Source: Pyrodictiaceae archaeon
GTDB lineage: Archaea; Thermoproteota; Thermoprotei_A; Sulfolobales; Pyrodictiaceae
Length of the DNA stretch: 29,891 nucleotides
NCBI GenBank assembly: GCA_026986935.1
Contig: JALSNP010000072.1
Location: forward strand, 1-29,891
Reading direction: 5' to 3'
Of the stretch, positions 1 through 7,582 are shown one piece after another. The position numbers and the translations under genes were made by a program. Under the pieces are notes generated by a model that was given only the letters and a program-made list of their open reading frames with translations, ran no database searches and was not told where the DNA came from. Within the stretch, counting starts at the first letter, position 1, and the number at the start of each line of letters is the position of its first letter.

Positions 1-38
1 CTAGACAAGCAGGAGGCATTGAAAGTCGTGATGCTTGG

Positions 39-914
39 TCAGGGGGGCTCCACGCCATAGTACTTAGAAACATTATCAATATTGAGCCTAGCTAAGACAT
101 CCTCATCAACTATGCCCTCGTTTAGCAATGATAACTGATTCTCTATGATCTCCCAAGGGCAAGAGGATACACAAGGCCTCTTCGGGTCATCAATATAATC
201 TGATTCTATCATCAATCTCTGCAGAGACGAGATGTTTTCAGTAAATAGTCTGCGTAGGAGCTCTTTTTTCCCGGGAACAGTTGCGTAGTATCCTATACTT
301 GTAGATGCTCTGGCAACCCTTATTGATGCATGGTGGAAGACTACTCTCCGCCTAGGGGTTTTCACCAAGGCTGCTAAGTTATCAACAGTATTCACGGTTA
401 CAGAGCCAGCGTTCTCCAAGTGAAGATGAACTAGACAATCATTATCTCTAGCATACTCAAAAGCTCTAATCATCAGGCTTGTTGATATAGCGAACCTCTC
501 TGGCATTGACTTATAGTGCTGCCTTCCCACCTCGCCTATTCCGTCCAAAACCCCTTCTTTACAGAGACCAGCTTCAATCTCGAGGATTTTTTCCCCTATA
601 GCTAGTACCTCCTCCGGGCTAAAACCTATCCCTATGAGCTTATCAATTTCCGCTGGGTGAAAACCAGCTAAGCAAGCCACTTTTACCCCGGTGCTCTTAG
701 CGGCCTTACACTCATTAAGGAAGATCTCAATAGCTCTCCTGTAGCCCTCCATCGCGTCTTTTCGCGAAATACTGACACCATAATGCCACGGGGGCAGCAT
801 TACTAGGGCTAGAAACCACCCACCTCTCTCCATAAACTTCCTAGCTATTCTTAGAGCGCCTAACCCCTTCGGAGAAGAGTGTAGATGGGCATCCGCAAAT
901 ACGAGACTAGGCAA
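39..914 (-). CDS. TatD-related metal-dependent hydrolase
   Basis: This is a TIM-barrel hydrolase of the TatD/amidohydrolase type, which use one or two metal ions to cleave phosphoester or amide bonds; the substrate is unknown. The metal ligands are visible in order: D-A-H-L-H near the N terminus, G-E-V-G in the middle, H-L-H, a tandem H-H, and a late S-D-Y-I-D-D holding the catalytic Asp. The frame stays open upstream to an ATG at 974, but the family normally starts just before its D-x-H-x-H. I therefore prefer the TTG at 914 (291 residues), which has a GGGGT element about 8 bases upstream. The ATG start would overlap the small frame at 958-1083. It is distinct in sequence from the second TatD protein at 17464-18225. 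Confidence 0.8.
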   Translation of the reverse strand: MPSLVFADAHLHSSPKGLGALRIARKFMERGGWFLALVMLPPWHYGVSISRKDAMEGYRRAIEIFLNECKAAKSTGVKVACLAGFHPAEIDKLIGIGFSPEEVLAIGEKILEIEAGLCKEGVLDGIGEVGRQHYKSMPERFAISTSLMIRAFEYARDNDCLVHLHLENAGSVTVNTVDNLAALVKTPRRRVVFHHASIRVARASTSIGYYATVPGKKELLRRLFTENISSLQRLMIESDYIDDPKRPCVSSCPWEIIENQLSLLNEGIVDEDVLARLNIDNVSKYYGVEPP

Positions 915-957
915 GACACACAACCCCCGATAGGCATGAGCGTGACGGAGCCCCTGG

Positions 958-1083
958 CTAATAAAAACTAGCATTATGTGCTAGAGCGTCATCTAGGACC
1001 ATAGTGGAGTTGTCAGCGAAGGACCACCTCTTCATCCGCTTGCTGAAGCCTAAGCGTCGTGCAACGTGTAGGGGCTTCTTCAT
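958..1083 (-). CDS. Possible 41-residue basic protein or gene remnant
   Basis: This short frame is open for about 60 codons on the minus strand between the C/D sRNA candidate and the TatD gene. From the ATG at 1083 it reads MKKPLHVARRLGFSKRMKRW and ends in TAG at 958. A GTG (1095) or TTG (1092) could also start it. The composition (basic, aromatic, with an R-W-S-F segment) looks protein-like, but I do not recognise a family and there is no strong SD site. It could be a real micro-gene co-transcribed with the hydrolase, or the decayed end of a longer gene. Confidence 0.3.
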   Translation of the reverse strand: MKKPLHVARRLGFSKRMKRWSFADNSTMVLDDALAHNASFY

Positions 1084-1133
1084 CCACCCCAACACGTTGA
1101 CATAATACGTTCTCCTTATGAGAGGGTTGTTTC

Positions 1134-1185
1134 TCAGCCCTCACACGGTTCTTCATGGTTTCATCTGACCGGAATCGCTCATCAC
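1134..1185 (-). ncRNA. Candidate C/D box guide sRNA
   Basis: All four boxes of an archaeal C/D guide RNA are present on the minus strand in a 52-base span. These are box C GTGATGA (1179-1185), an 11-base guide (1168-1178), box D' CAGA (1164-1167), a 7-base spacer, box C' ATGAAGA (1150-1156), a 12-base guide (1138-1149) and box D CTGA (1134-1137). Such RNAs direct fibrillarin to 2'-O-methylate rRNA or tRNA at the base paired five positions upstream of D or D'. The D' guide would pair with ACCGGAATCGC; a similar CGGAATCGC string occurs in bacterial 16S near position 1330, but the host sequence must be checked. A weak TATA-like stretch lies near 1205-1216. Confidence 0.55.
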
Positions 1186-1268
1186 CATATTATAGTACAA
1201 TGTAAAAAGGGGAAACTAGTTTTCTGTATATGAAGATAACTAAGCCACGTGAGCTGAGAGGGGCTAGT

Positions 1269-1799
1269 ATGAATACCCGCGTGGAAGTTATTGCTGCTCT
1301 TATTGCGCTAGTAGCGCTTCTTACTGGAATACTATATGGTTTGCATAGCCCTTCGCTTAGGCTTATCCAGCAAAATAAGGTTCTCCAGAAAATAGCAGAA
1401 ATGAATGATTTCTGGAAATTTATAACAATATATATGAATAATTTATCAGTAATGTTAATCCTTTACGTCTCCTCAATAGCCATTATACCAGGACTCATCA
1501 TATTGTTCAGCAACGGTGTAGTTATAGGAAGCGTGGCCGCAATTAGCTCAAAACGAGTCGGAACCACATTGACTCTCTTACTACTTGTCCCCCACGGGGT
1601 GTTCGAGCTTTATGCATTCATTTACTCAGCAGCCATTGCTATAGCATTACCATTCACGATTACTAAGAGAAAGAGCGGCTTAAGACACGTGCTAGAAAAA
1701 CAATTACAGGCGCTCCTATACGCATCTATAATACTTTTTATCGCGGCATTCATAGAGGCTTTTATTACAGCGAAAATCGCATCACTAGTAACTGGCTGA
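1269..1799 (+). CDS. SpoIIM/DUF95-family membrane protein
   Basis: This integral membrane protein belongs to the stage II sporulation protein M family, which is widespread in archaea that do not sporulate; its role there is unknown. The family's hallmark segment P-H-G-V-F-E-L is present in the middle, following a hydrophobic run and preceding another. I count about four to five hydrophobic spans, the first directly after the start. The frame opens at an ATG at 1230, but the ATG at 1269 has GAGAGGGG five bases upstream and gives a protein beginning directly before the first membrane span (176 residues), so I use it. It is followed after about 70 bases by a transcription regulator in the same direction. 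Confidence 0.8.
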   Translation: MNTRVEVIAALIALVALLTGILYGLHSPSLRLIQQNKVLQKIAEMNDFWKFITIYMNNLSVMLILYVSSIAIIPGLIILFSNGVVIGSVAAISSKRVGTTLTLLLLVPHGVFELYAFIYSAAIAIALPFTITKRKSGLRHVLEKQLQALLYASIILFIAAFIEAFITAKIASLVTG

Positions 1800-1869
1800 G
1801 AAAAAGATAATAAATAGTCTAACTATATTATCAAAAATGGCGAAGAAACTAGCCTAATAGGTGATCCCC

Positions 1870-2259
1870 ATGGCCACGGAAATCGATGAGCTGAGACTAA
1901 GGTTGCCGACAGGAAGGGAAGCGAACATAGTTGAGGGGCTCCGCTTCTGCTACGACTTAAGCGAGACAGATACAGCGATCCTATTTGAGCTTCTCAAAGA
2001 CAAAGAATACACAGTTGATGAACTAGCTGAGAAGCTTAAGCTAAGCAAAGCTACAGTGAATCGAAGCCTTACAAAACTAGTCGAAATAGGGTTTGTTACA
2101 AGAACCCGTGAAAAGAAGGGAGGAGCGGGAAGACCAAAATATAAATACTATGTATCAGACCCCGAGAAGGTCATAAACAAGATAATAGAGGACTTTGAGC
2201 AATGCGCAAAGATCTATAGAGAGGTGTTGCAAAAACTACTTAAACAGCTAAAGAAATAA
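1870..2259 (+). CDS. Winged-helix transcription regulator (TrmB/MarR-like)
   Basis: This small DNA-binding protein of 129 residues has a single winged helix-turn-helix. Residues about 40-75 carry the helix-turn-helix (YTVDELAEKLKLSKATVNRS), followed by a wing with a G-G-A-G-R-P-K-Y turn typical of archaeal TrmB/MarR-like regulators. A charged C-terminal helix probably makes a dimer. No effector domain is present, so it resembles stand-alone archaeal regulators. A GTG at 1861 could start it, but that GTG is part of a perfect GGTGAT SD site four bases before the ATG at 1870, which decides the start. An A/T-rich TATA-like stretch lies near 1805-1817. Its target is unknown; its upstream neighbour encodes a SpoIIM-family membrane protein. 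Confidence 0.82.
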   Translation: MATEIDELRLRLPTGREANIVEGLRFCYDLSETDTAILFELLKDKEYTVDELAEKLKLSKATVNRSLTKLVEIGFVTRTREKKGGAGRPKYKYYVSDPEKVINKIIEDFEQCAKIYREVLQKLLKQLKK

Positions 2260-2275
2260 TAAAAGAGCTTATAAG

Positions 2276-2596
2276 CTAGGCTATATCGGTTGCTGTATCA
2301 ACAATTATATATGGTCTATTCCCCTTAAACGAGTCATCGTCTCTGCTCTCACCAGTCTCTAGATCAATCACCTCATTAGTGTTTACAGCCAGCTCTTTTT
2401 CCCTATTCCTTAACGTCACTATCTGCATATAATATATTATCGCTTCCCGTATAAACTCGCTACGAGAAGTATAGCCTAATCTACGCCAAAGCCTATCTAT
2501 TTCCTCAATAAGGTCTATCTCAAGCTTTATACTGACAACCCTCTTAGGCGATGGTATTACTAGGTCAAAGCCCTCACCACGTACAGTTCCAGTCAT
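2276..2596 (-). CDS. Ribbon-helix-helix (CopG-like) regulator
   Basis: This is a 106-residue DNA-binding protein of the ribbon-helix-helix class, which dimerises and reads DNA through a two-stranded sheet. The domain is plain: a basic strand R-V-V-S-I-K-L followed by two helices ending in S-R-S-E-F-I-R-E-A-I, then an acidic tail of about 50 residues with no known motif. The frame reaches an ATG at 2701, but the ATG at 2596 has a GGTGA site five bases upstream and starts just ahead of the domain. It lies divergently from the ZPR1 gene, with a perfect 7-base inverted repeat between them that could be its operator. Confidence 0.78.
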   Translation of the reverse strand: MTGTVRGEGFDLVIPSPKRVVSIKLEIDLIEEIDRLWRRLGYTSRSEFIREAIIYYMQIVTLRNREKELAVNTNEVIDLETGESRDDDSFKGNRPYIIVDTATDIA

Positions 2597-2735
2597 AATC
2601 TTCACCGCAGAGTATACCCCACACACTTCATAGTCATGGCCAAACCAAAATATAGAAAGCTTTTCATAAGCCCGGTTAAGCACTGTGAATATTCCTCGCA
2701 AAGCATTCCATGGCTCTGTTAAACATACTAATGGG

Positions 2736-2759
2736 TAATACCTTCTGAGCTAGGTATTA
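2736..2759. promoter_or_regulatory. Inverted repeat TAATACC-N10-GGTATTA
   Basis: A perfect 7-base dyad sits between the divergent RHH regulator and ZPR1 genes. Its right arm overlaps the TATA-like GGTATTATAC that would serve the ZPR1 gene (start 2806). RHH dimers bind short symmetric sites, so autoregulation or control of the neighbour is plausible. It is an inference from position and symmetry only. Confidence 0.45.
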
Positions 2760-2805
2760 TACATTAAGGCCTCTTCCAACACATCAAGAACACGGTGCAC
2801 TTGAA

Positions 2806-3375
2806 ATGAATATAAGAGATAAACAAGCTAAAGAATTAATTAAACTAGGAGAGGCAACCATAAACTGCCCAGTATGCGGCTCGAAATCACTGAAAATAAT
2901 CGACTACTTATACGACGTGCCACTCGTAGGCAAGGTTATACTAACTACCGGGAAATGCAATAAATGCGGCTATAAGTACAATGATGTTAGGCTTGTTGAG
3001 ACAAACCCTCCGAGAAAGATAGTCCTTAAAGTTGATAACCAAGATGATCTAAACGCATTAGTGGTAAAAGCTTCATCGGCGTCAGTATATATACCCGAGA
3101 AAGGCCTTGAAATGATACCTGGGCCCGCATCCCAGGGATTTATAACGACTATTGAGGGGCTACTTGAGCGTTTTAAAGAAGCAGTAGAAACTGCGTGCAA
3201 AGACCCCGATGCCAACAAGGAGGAATGCAATAAGCTGCTGAAATGGCTTGATGAGGCTAAAGAGGGGAGGACTAGCTTTACCGTTATAATAGTTGATCCT
3301 GAAGGAGTTAGTACGATAGTCTCCCCTAAAGCTAGGATAGAACCGTTAAGCGACAAAGCCGAAGAACTAAGATAA
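2806..3375 (+). CDS. ZPR1-type zinc finger protein
   Basis: This is a 189-residue single-domain archaeal ZPR1 protein. In eukaryotes ZPR1 binds elongation factor eEF1A and helps it fold; the archaeal protein is assumed to work in translation, but that is not proven. A C-P-V-C pair near residue 21 and a C-N-K-C-G-Y pair near residue 51 form the zinc ribbon. The beta-rich ZPR1 region follows, with the typical G-P-A-S-Q-G-F-I-T-T-I-E-G-L segment near residue 105. Eukaryotic proteins carry two such modules, archaeal ones one, as here. The start ATG follows the dyad and TATA-like site described at 2736-2759, with no clear SD site. Confidence 0.88.
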   Translation: MNIRDKQAKELIKLGEATINCPVCGSKSLKIIDYLYDVPLVGKVILTTGKCNKCGYKYNDVRLVETNPPRKIVLKVDNQDDLNALVVKASSASVYIPEKGLEMIPGPASQGFITTIEGLLERFKEAVETACKDPDANKEECNKLLKWLDEAKEGRTSFTVIIVDPEGVSTIVSPKARIEPLSDKAEELR

Positions 3376-3388
3376 AAAGAATATTGGG

Positions 3389-3940
3389 TTATTCGACCTT
3401 AACCTCTATGCCCTCCTCTTCCTCCTCTTCCTTCTTCTTTTTCTCAAAAGTTACCTCGAGTATACCGTTCTTGTACCGGGCCTTCGCCGTCTCGGGCTTA
3501 ACTTCAGCGGGTAGTTCTATCTCCTTATAGTATTTCCTATCCTTGTTCTCGGCCTTTATGATGAGCTTATTGTCTTTAACTTTTATTCGGATCTTGTCCT
3601 TATCTACTCCAGGGACCTCGGCTATAACGGTTACTTTGTCCTTCTCCTCTATAACGTCTACTAAGGGTTCCACGGTCTCCTCGACTATTGCTCTCTTCCC
3701 AACCCGTTTTACGTTACCAAACTCCTCTATGACAGGGGTGCCGTCGGGCCCAATGGTTATGCGTACCCCATAGACTATTGGGCCTCTTATTTCTCCACGT
3801 GTCTCTATAGCTGGTCTTAGTGCCCGGGTCTCAAACTCCTCCATCATTCTTGAGACGAATTTCTCCATCTCGCGGATAGTTTCCTCTATCTCGTCGAATA
3901 TATCGCCTAGGCTAAATCTACGTCTCCATGGGTACCCCAT
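3389..3940 (-). CDS. hsp20: Small heat shock protein, Hsp20/alpha-crystallin family
   Basis: This is an ATP-independent holdase chaperone of 183 residues. The N-terminal 85 residues are charged and helical. The alpha-crystallin domain follows (about residues 90-170), with E-V-P-G-V-D-K-D-K-I-R-I and the closing A-x-Y-K-N-G-I-L-E-V-T sequence of the family. The tail is a lysine then glutamate run ending in G-I-E-V-K-V-E, whose I-x-V is the motif that docks into neighbouring subunits to build the oligomer. The start ATG has GGAGGG seven bases upstream. Its promoter region holds a TATA-like TGATAATATTA with a GC-rich hairpin directly upstream. It converges on the ZPR1 gene with only 13 bases between stops. 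Confidence 0.93.
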   Translation of the reverse strand: MGYPWRRRFSLGDIFDEIEETIREMEKFVSRMMEEFETRALRPAIETRGEIRGPIVYGVRITIGPDGTPVIEEFGNVKRVGKRAIVEETVEPLVDVIEEKDKVTVIAEVPGVDKDKIRIKVKDNKLIIKAENKDRKYYKEIELPAEVKPETAKARYKNGILEVTFEKKKKEEEEEEGIEVKVE

Positions 3941-3991
3941 TAGCGGTTCCCTCCATTATGTGGTAAGGGATTCTCCCCTAATATTATCATA

Positions 3992-4008
3992 GCGCTATCA
4001 GTTAGCGC
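3992..4008. promoter_or_regulatory. Dyad GCGCTA-TCAGT-TAGCGC in the hsp20 promoter
   Basis: A perfect 6-base inverted repeat with a 5-base loop lies just upstream of the TATA-like TGATAATATTA (about 3978-3988 on the minus strand) that would drive hsp20. Its place at the BRE side of the box suits a regulator binding site, for instance for heat-shock control. No factor is known from this sequence. Confidence 0.4.
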
Positions 4009-4121
4009 GAGGACCCTAATAACTCATGTAGTGTTAAAGACTAGTGTTAGTACTAATTAGGGCAAAGGCATAGAATAGGCCGCGGGGGAGTCTTTTACCA
4101 AGAATGGATTGAGGTGGTTCC

Positions 4122-5486
4122 TTGGAGAAGAAATACGATGTTATTATTGCAGGGCTAGGTCCCGCAGGCACTGTTGCTTTATGGCATCTCGCCAAGCAGG
4201 GGTTCAGGGTAGCAGCATTTGATTGGAGAAAAGAGGAGACACTATGGGGGAAACCGTGCGGGGACGCGCTAGGAGCTCATCATCCCCGTGAAGCCGGGTT
4301 ACCCGATCCTCCGCTCAGCACTATTAAGAACACGGTTAAAGCTATAGATATCTATGCGCCGGGCGAGGAGGTAAGATATCGAGTATTTGGAGAAGGGTAC
4401 ATAATTGATCGAAACGCCTTTGGGAAATGGCTTCTCGGCGAGGCGCTTCGCCATAGTAACGTAGAGGTGTTTCTTGGGGCAAAGGTTCTAGAGCCACTGA
4501 TTCTTGACGGGAGAGTTGTTGGCGTGAAAGTGAGGATAAGTGATAGGGTTGAGGAATATTATGCTAACGTTGTGGTTGAGGCAACGGGGTTTTCTAGAGC
4601 TATACGTAATAAGTTGCCGCGTCACTGGCCTATATACGAGCCGATAGACCCTAAGGATACTAATATAGCGTATAGAGAGATAATAGAGTACGAGGACTAT
4701 GAGATAGAAGAGCCCAACGTTATACGAATATACCTTGACCAAGAGATAGCGCCCGGCGGATACTGGTGGTACTTCCCCGAGTCCAGAAGAGGAGTAAACG
4801 TCGGCCTAGGAGTCCAGGGGGGAATGGGCTACCCTAACCCTATGCAAATATATCATGAAAAACTACTAAAACACCCCCTTCTATCAAAAAGCCATAAAAC
4901 CGTAACCGCCGCTGGCGCCCCACTACCGACACGTAGACCGTCAAACACGCTAGTTGGGCCAGGAATAGTTGTAATAGGCGATGCTGGTTACACAGTTAAC
5001 CCAGTCCACGGAGGAGGAATGGGCTACGGCTTCAGAGCAGCATACTACGCGGCAAAAGCCATAGAGCAAGCTCATGACAAAAACGACTTCACAGAAAAAG
5101 GTCTATGGAGCCTAAACATAGACTACATGCGAGGGCTTGGGGCGAAACAAGCCGCGCTTGATATATTTCGTAGATTCTTGCAAAGGCTTTCAAACGACGA
5201 GATAAGGTACGGAATGGAGAAAAAACTCATACCGGAACAAGATGTACTATACACTAGCTCGTCGGGAGAAATAAACATAAGCGTGATAGAGAAGGCAAAG
5301 ATAGTGCTCAGAGGCCTTAGGAGACCAGGGCTTCTAGCCAAGCTCAAAATAGTCGCTGAGTACATGAAGAAAGCGAAGAACGCTTACCTAGAATACCCCG
5401 AGGACCCTAGTAAGCTACCACAATGGGTAAACGGGGTAGAGCAACTGTTCTCCGAGTTTGAGGCCAAAATAGCAGAGAAAGGGTAG
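4122..5486 (+). CDS. Geranylgeranyl reductase-family FAD oxidoreductase
   Basis: This flavoprotein of 454 residues belongs to the family that saturates geranylgeranyl chains of archaeal ether lipids. The N terminus has the dinucleotide-binding V-I-I-A-G-L-G-P-A-G, an acidic or basic end of strand two (F-D-W-R), then a conserved P-C-G-D segment typical of the family. The second FAD motif, G-D-A-G-Y-T-V-N-P-V-H-G-G-G, is near residue 285, and P-G-G-Y-W-W-Y-F-P is the substrate-side signature. The start is a TTG with a GAGGTGG site about 5 bases upstream. It heads an operon with a zinc protein and a PfkB-like gene. Membrane lipid reduction is the likeliest role; menaquinone side-chain reduction is an alternative for the family. 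Confidence 0.88.
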   Translation: MEKKYDVIIAGLGPAGTVALWHLAKQGFRVAAFDWRKEETLWGKPCGDALGAHHPREAGLPDPPLSTIKNTVKAIDIYAPGEEVRYRVFGEGYIIDRNAFGKWLLGEALRHSNVEVFLGAKVLEPLILDGRVVGVKVRISDRVEEYYANVVVEATGFSRAIRNKLPRHWPIYEPIDPKDTNIAYREIIEYEDYEIEEPNVIRIYLDQEIAPGGYWWYFPESRRGVNVGLGVQGGMGYPNPMQIYHEKLLKHPLLSKSHKTVTAAGAPLPTRRPSNTLVGPGIVVIGDAGYTVNPVHGGGMGYGFRAAYYAAKAIEQAHDKNDFTEKGLWSLNIDYMRGLGAKQAALDIFRRFLQRLSNDEIRYGMEKKLIPEQDVLYTSSSGEINISVIEKAKIVLRGLRRPGLLAKLKIVAEYMKKAKNAYLEYPEDPSKLPQWVNGVEQLFSEFEAKIAEKG

Positions 5487-5491
5487 CCCCA

Positions 5492-5746
5492 ATGGCGCTA
5501 CAGTGGACCCCTAACTGGGAGGAAGTAATCATAGAGAGCCATGGGATAAGGCTGAGAGTAAGGAGAGACAAAGAAACAAAGCTCCTCGCCTGCCCAATAT
5601 GCGGCGAAGGCGATAACGCTATATATTTCTTCAGCGTGGATGACCTCATAAGACACATACTCTCTCACACGAAAAGAATAGAAAAACACCAAGTATTTGT
5701 GCCCGCTAAGCCCGTAGAGGAAGAGGAGGAAGAGTATGAAGAATAA
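5492..5746 (+). CDS. Small C2H2-like zinc protein
   Basis: This 84-residue protein has one likely zinc site: C34 and C37 in A-C-P-I-C-G, with H55 and H59 in I-R-H-I-L-S-H. The preceding 30 residues form a charged beta segment, and the protein ends in a run of glutamates. It begins five bases after the lipid reductase stop and overlaps the next gene by 11 bases, so the three are surely co-transcribed. I do not know its function; it could bind nucleic acid or support its neighbour. Confidence 0.75.
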   Translation: MALQWTPNWEEVIIESHGIRLRVRRDKETKLLACPICGEGDNAIYFFSVDDLIRHILSHTKRIEKHQVFVPAKPVEEEEEEYEE

Positions 5747-6644
5747 TTTTTTTAGACTGGATATCTATTCGGCCCCAACAATAGATTTTATTGATAGTAA
5801 CGTTAGGAAGGGGGGACCCGGTTATTACGCCTCCTTAGCACTATACATGATAGGCGCTCATTACGAAATATACATGCCTATAGAGGATAAGTCTATTAAT
5901 AGGTATCTCAGCCCGCTGAGTGATGAGCCAGTCTATATGAACGGATATACACTGCTTTTCGTAATTAAGGAAGGTTTTCAGCGAAACATGTCTCTTCTGA
6001 ATGATGCGAAGAAACTTCCCATACTATCTTATAGCGAGTATGCACTCATATCACCGCTCTACCGTGAATTACAGAGCTATGATATTGTTAGAGTAAGTTT
6101 ATCTCATAAATTATCCTTGATTGATCTCCAAGGGTTTACCCGGATAAGGCTCAGAGACAAAAATATAGTAAATAATGCAAATATTATCCTATATATAATA
6201 AATTTGCTGAGAACACCCAATAATATCATTAAGATAAGCATCGATGACATAGAATACGATGCTTCAGCATTAGACGAGATCATCACAAATTCTCTTAGAA
6301 ACAACGTACCACTAATACTAACACTGGGCAGGCATGGAGTAATTCTCTTCGATAGAGATGAGTGCAGCCACGTTTATCCATTAATAACCTCTAATGTATC
6401 TATAGGAGCGGGCGACATGTTATCAACTATAACGCTATACGCTATCCATACCGGTTCACCTCTTAGCGAGGCAGTTGTCAAGGCAGTGGCATCAACTGCC
6501 TGCATACTGAAACAATTAGAAAAAGGCACACGGGCACACGGCGCATGTGAAGAGGCCTTTACCCGAGCAGACCTATTTACAGCAAAAACCCAAACACTAT
6601 GCAGTAAGTGCTGCCTGAAACACCTCTCCATCACGCTTGGATAA
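5736..6644 (+). CDS. PfkB/ribokinase-like protein, divergent
   Basis: This 302-residue protein has the outline of the PfkB sugar/nucleoside kinase family. Near residue 26 there is the early G-G-P-G segment, near residue 195 the strand L-T-L-G-R-H-G-V, and at 222-227 the catalytic S-I-G-A-G-D, where D227 is the expected base and G-A-G-D the anion hole. The middle is poorly conserved to my eye and rich in Ile and Asn, and the C terminus carries an extra C-S-K-C-C cluster. The substrate cannot be told. The start ATG overlaps the previous stop by 11 bases. Its last 48 bases overlap the convergent gene on the other strand. Confidence 0.75.
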   Translation: MKNNFFRLDIYSAPTIDFIDSNVRKGGPGYYASLALYMIGAHYEIYMPIEDKSINRYLSPLSDEPVYMNGYTLLFVIKEGFQRNMSLLNDAKKLPILSYSEYALISPLYRELQSYDIVRVSLSHKLSLIDLQGFTRIRLRDKNIVNNANIILYIINLLRTPNNIIKISIDDIEYDASALDEIITNSLRNNVPLILTLGRHGVILFDRDECSHVYPLITSNVSIGAGDMLSTITLYAIHTGSPLSEAVVKAVASTACILKQLEKGTRAHGACEEAFTRADLFTAKTQTLCSKCCLKHLSITLG

Positions 6645-7019
6645 TAGAGGTAAAGGCTTCTCTCGCTCCCTTACCCCGAGCATTGATAAAGCGATTTGTA
6701 TGATCTCGTCACTCGTGGTGCTACGGCCTCGTATAACTTCCTTACCGTTTATTACTAGTACGGGTATATCTGCGCTAAGGACCGGGGCGAACGCGAAGAC
6801 GTCCCAATAAACTATCCTCGGAGTGAAAACAGCTTCTATGCCGTACTCTTTGTAGAGCCTATCAACAGCCTCTCTGACACTATCTATCAAGTCTTGTGTA
6901 ACGGGGTCTAGGCCGCCATATACAATTATTTCCAGGTCTACGGGTATACTAATCCCTACTTCCGCGTCCACACCGACACTATGAGTGGATACATTCATTG
7001 GCTCTATTGCGGCAGACAC
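6597..7019 (-). CDS. Thioredoxin-fold-like protein without CxxC
   Basis: This 140-residue protein is not firmly recognised. The segment A-D-I-P-V-L-V-I-N-G-K-E-V-I-R-G followed by an S-x-x-E-I-I helix looks like the cis-proline half of a thioredoxin fold. The earlier V-D-L-E-I-I-V-Y-G-G-L-D-P strand and long helix could be its first half, but the redox C-x-x-C is missing. A redox role is therefore not supported. The start is a GTG at 7019 with GGGGT about seven bases upstream; an ATG at 6998 is possible. It converges on and overlaps the PfkB-like gene by 48 bases. Confidence 0.6.
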   Translation of the reverse strand: MSAAIEPMNVSTHSVGVDAEVGISIPVDLEIIVYGGLDPVTQDLIDSVREAVDRLYKEYGIEAVFTPRIVYWDVFAFAPVLSADIPVLVINGKEVIRGRSTTSDEIIQIALSMLGVREREKPLPLLSKRDGEVFQAALTA

Positions 7020-7226
7020 TCTGAGACCCCGGCGTAACTACTCTCCCCAAGAGGGCGTTTAAGCCACTAAACCCAAGTAAGCCCACAGATAATTGAAACG
7101 AGAATACAAACAAGCCCTAGGTTATCCTTTGTTAAACTCCTATTATTCGGTTCCAGTAGTACCGTTAAAGATGTGTAACACCAAAATAGGGTAGTACAAC
7201 TCATATAGTATTACTGGGTAAAGATA

Positions 7227-7532
7227 GTGCGTACGCGTAAAAGAAGTAACAAGGATTATAGAGATCCTCGGTTCCTTGAGGCTCCGAGGAGAGCTGCGAG
7301 TATACTAGTGAAATACAAGGATAGCTGGAATAGTATTATAGAGGCGTACTGGCTGCTACGTAAGCACGAGGACGAGATCGGCGTGCCAGTTACCTATGAC
7401 ATAGTTGAGCAGGCTTATGAAATCGCCATTAAAGAGATCGGGGAGAAGCGAAGAATACATAGAGCCAGTATCGGTCCTCAGGAGGCATCATCGATTATTT
7501 CTTCGGGGCAAGCCTCAGCTAGTAATATGTAG
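7227..7532 (+). CDS. Unknown small basic helical protein
   Basis: The frame encodes 101 residues from a GTG, with a strongly basic start (R-T-R-K-R-S-N-K) and a helical body with several Trp and Tyr. The last 30 residues are Ser/Ala-rich and probably disordered. I recognise no family. The nearby TATA-like CATATAGTATTAC around 7203-7215 is so close that the transcript must have almost no leader if this start is right. The basic N terminus would suit nucleic acid binding, but that is only a guess. It precedes glyA by 50 bases in the same direction. Confidence 0.5.
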   Translation: MRTRKRSNKDYRDPRFLEAPRRAASILVKYKDSWNSIIEAYWLLRKHEDEIGVPVTYDIVEQAYEIAIKEIGEKRRIHRASIGPQEASSIISSGQASASNM

Positions 7533-7582
7533 CGCTAAGTTTACTAGACAAAGAAATACTTGTACCTCTAGCGGTGCAGTGA

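Noticed and set aside
7020..7226. Possible RNA gene in the 207-base gap
   Set aside because: No boxes, stems or tRNA shape were found; only promoter-like A/T stretches.
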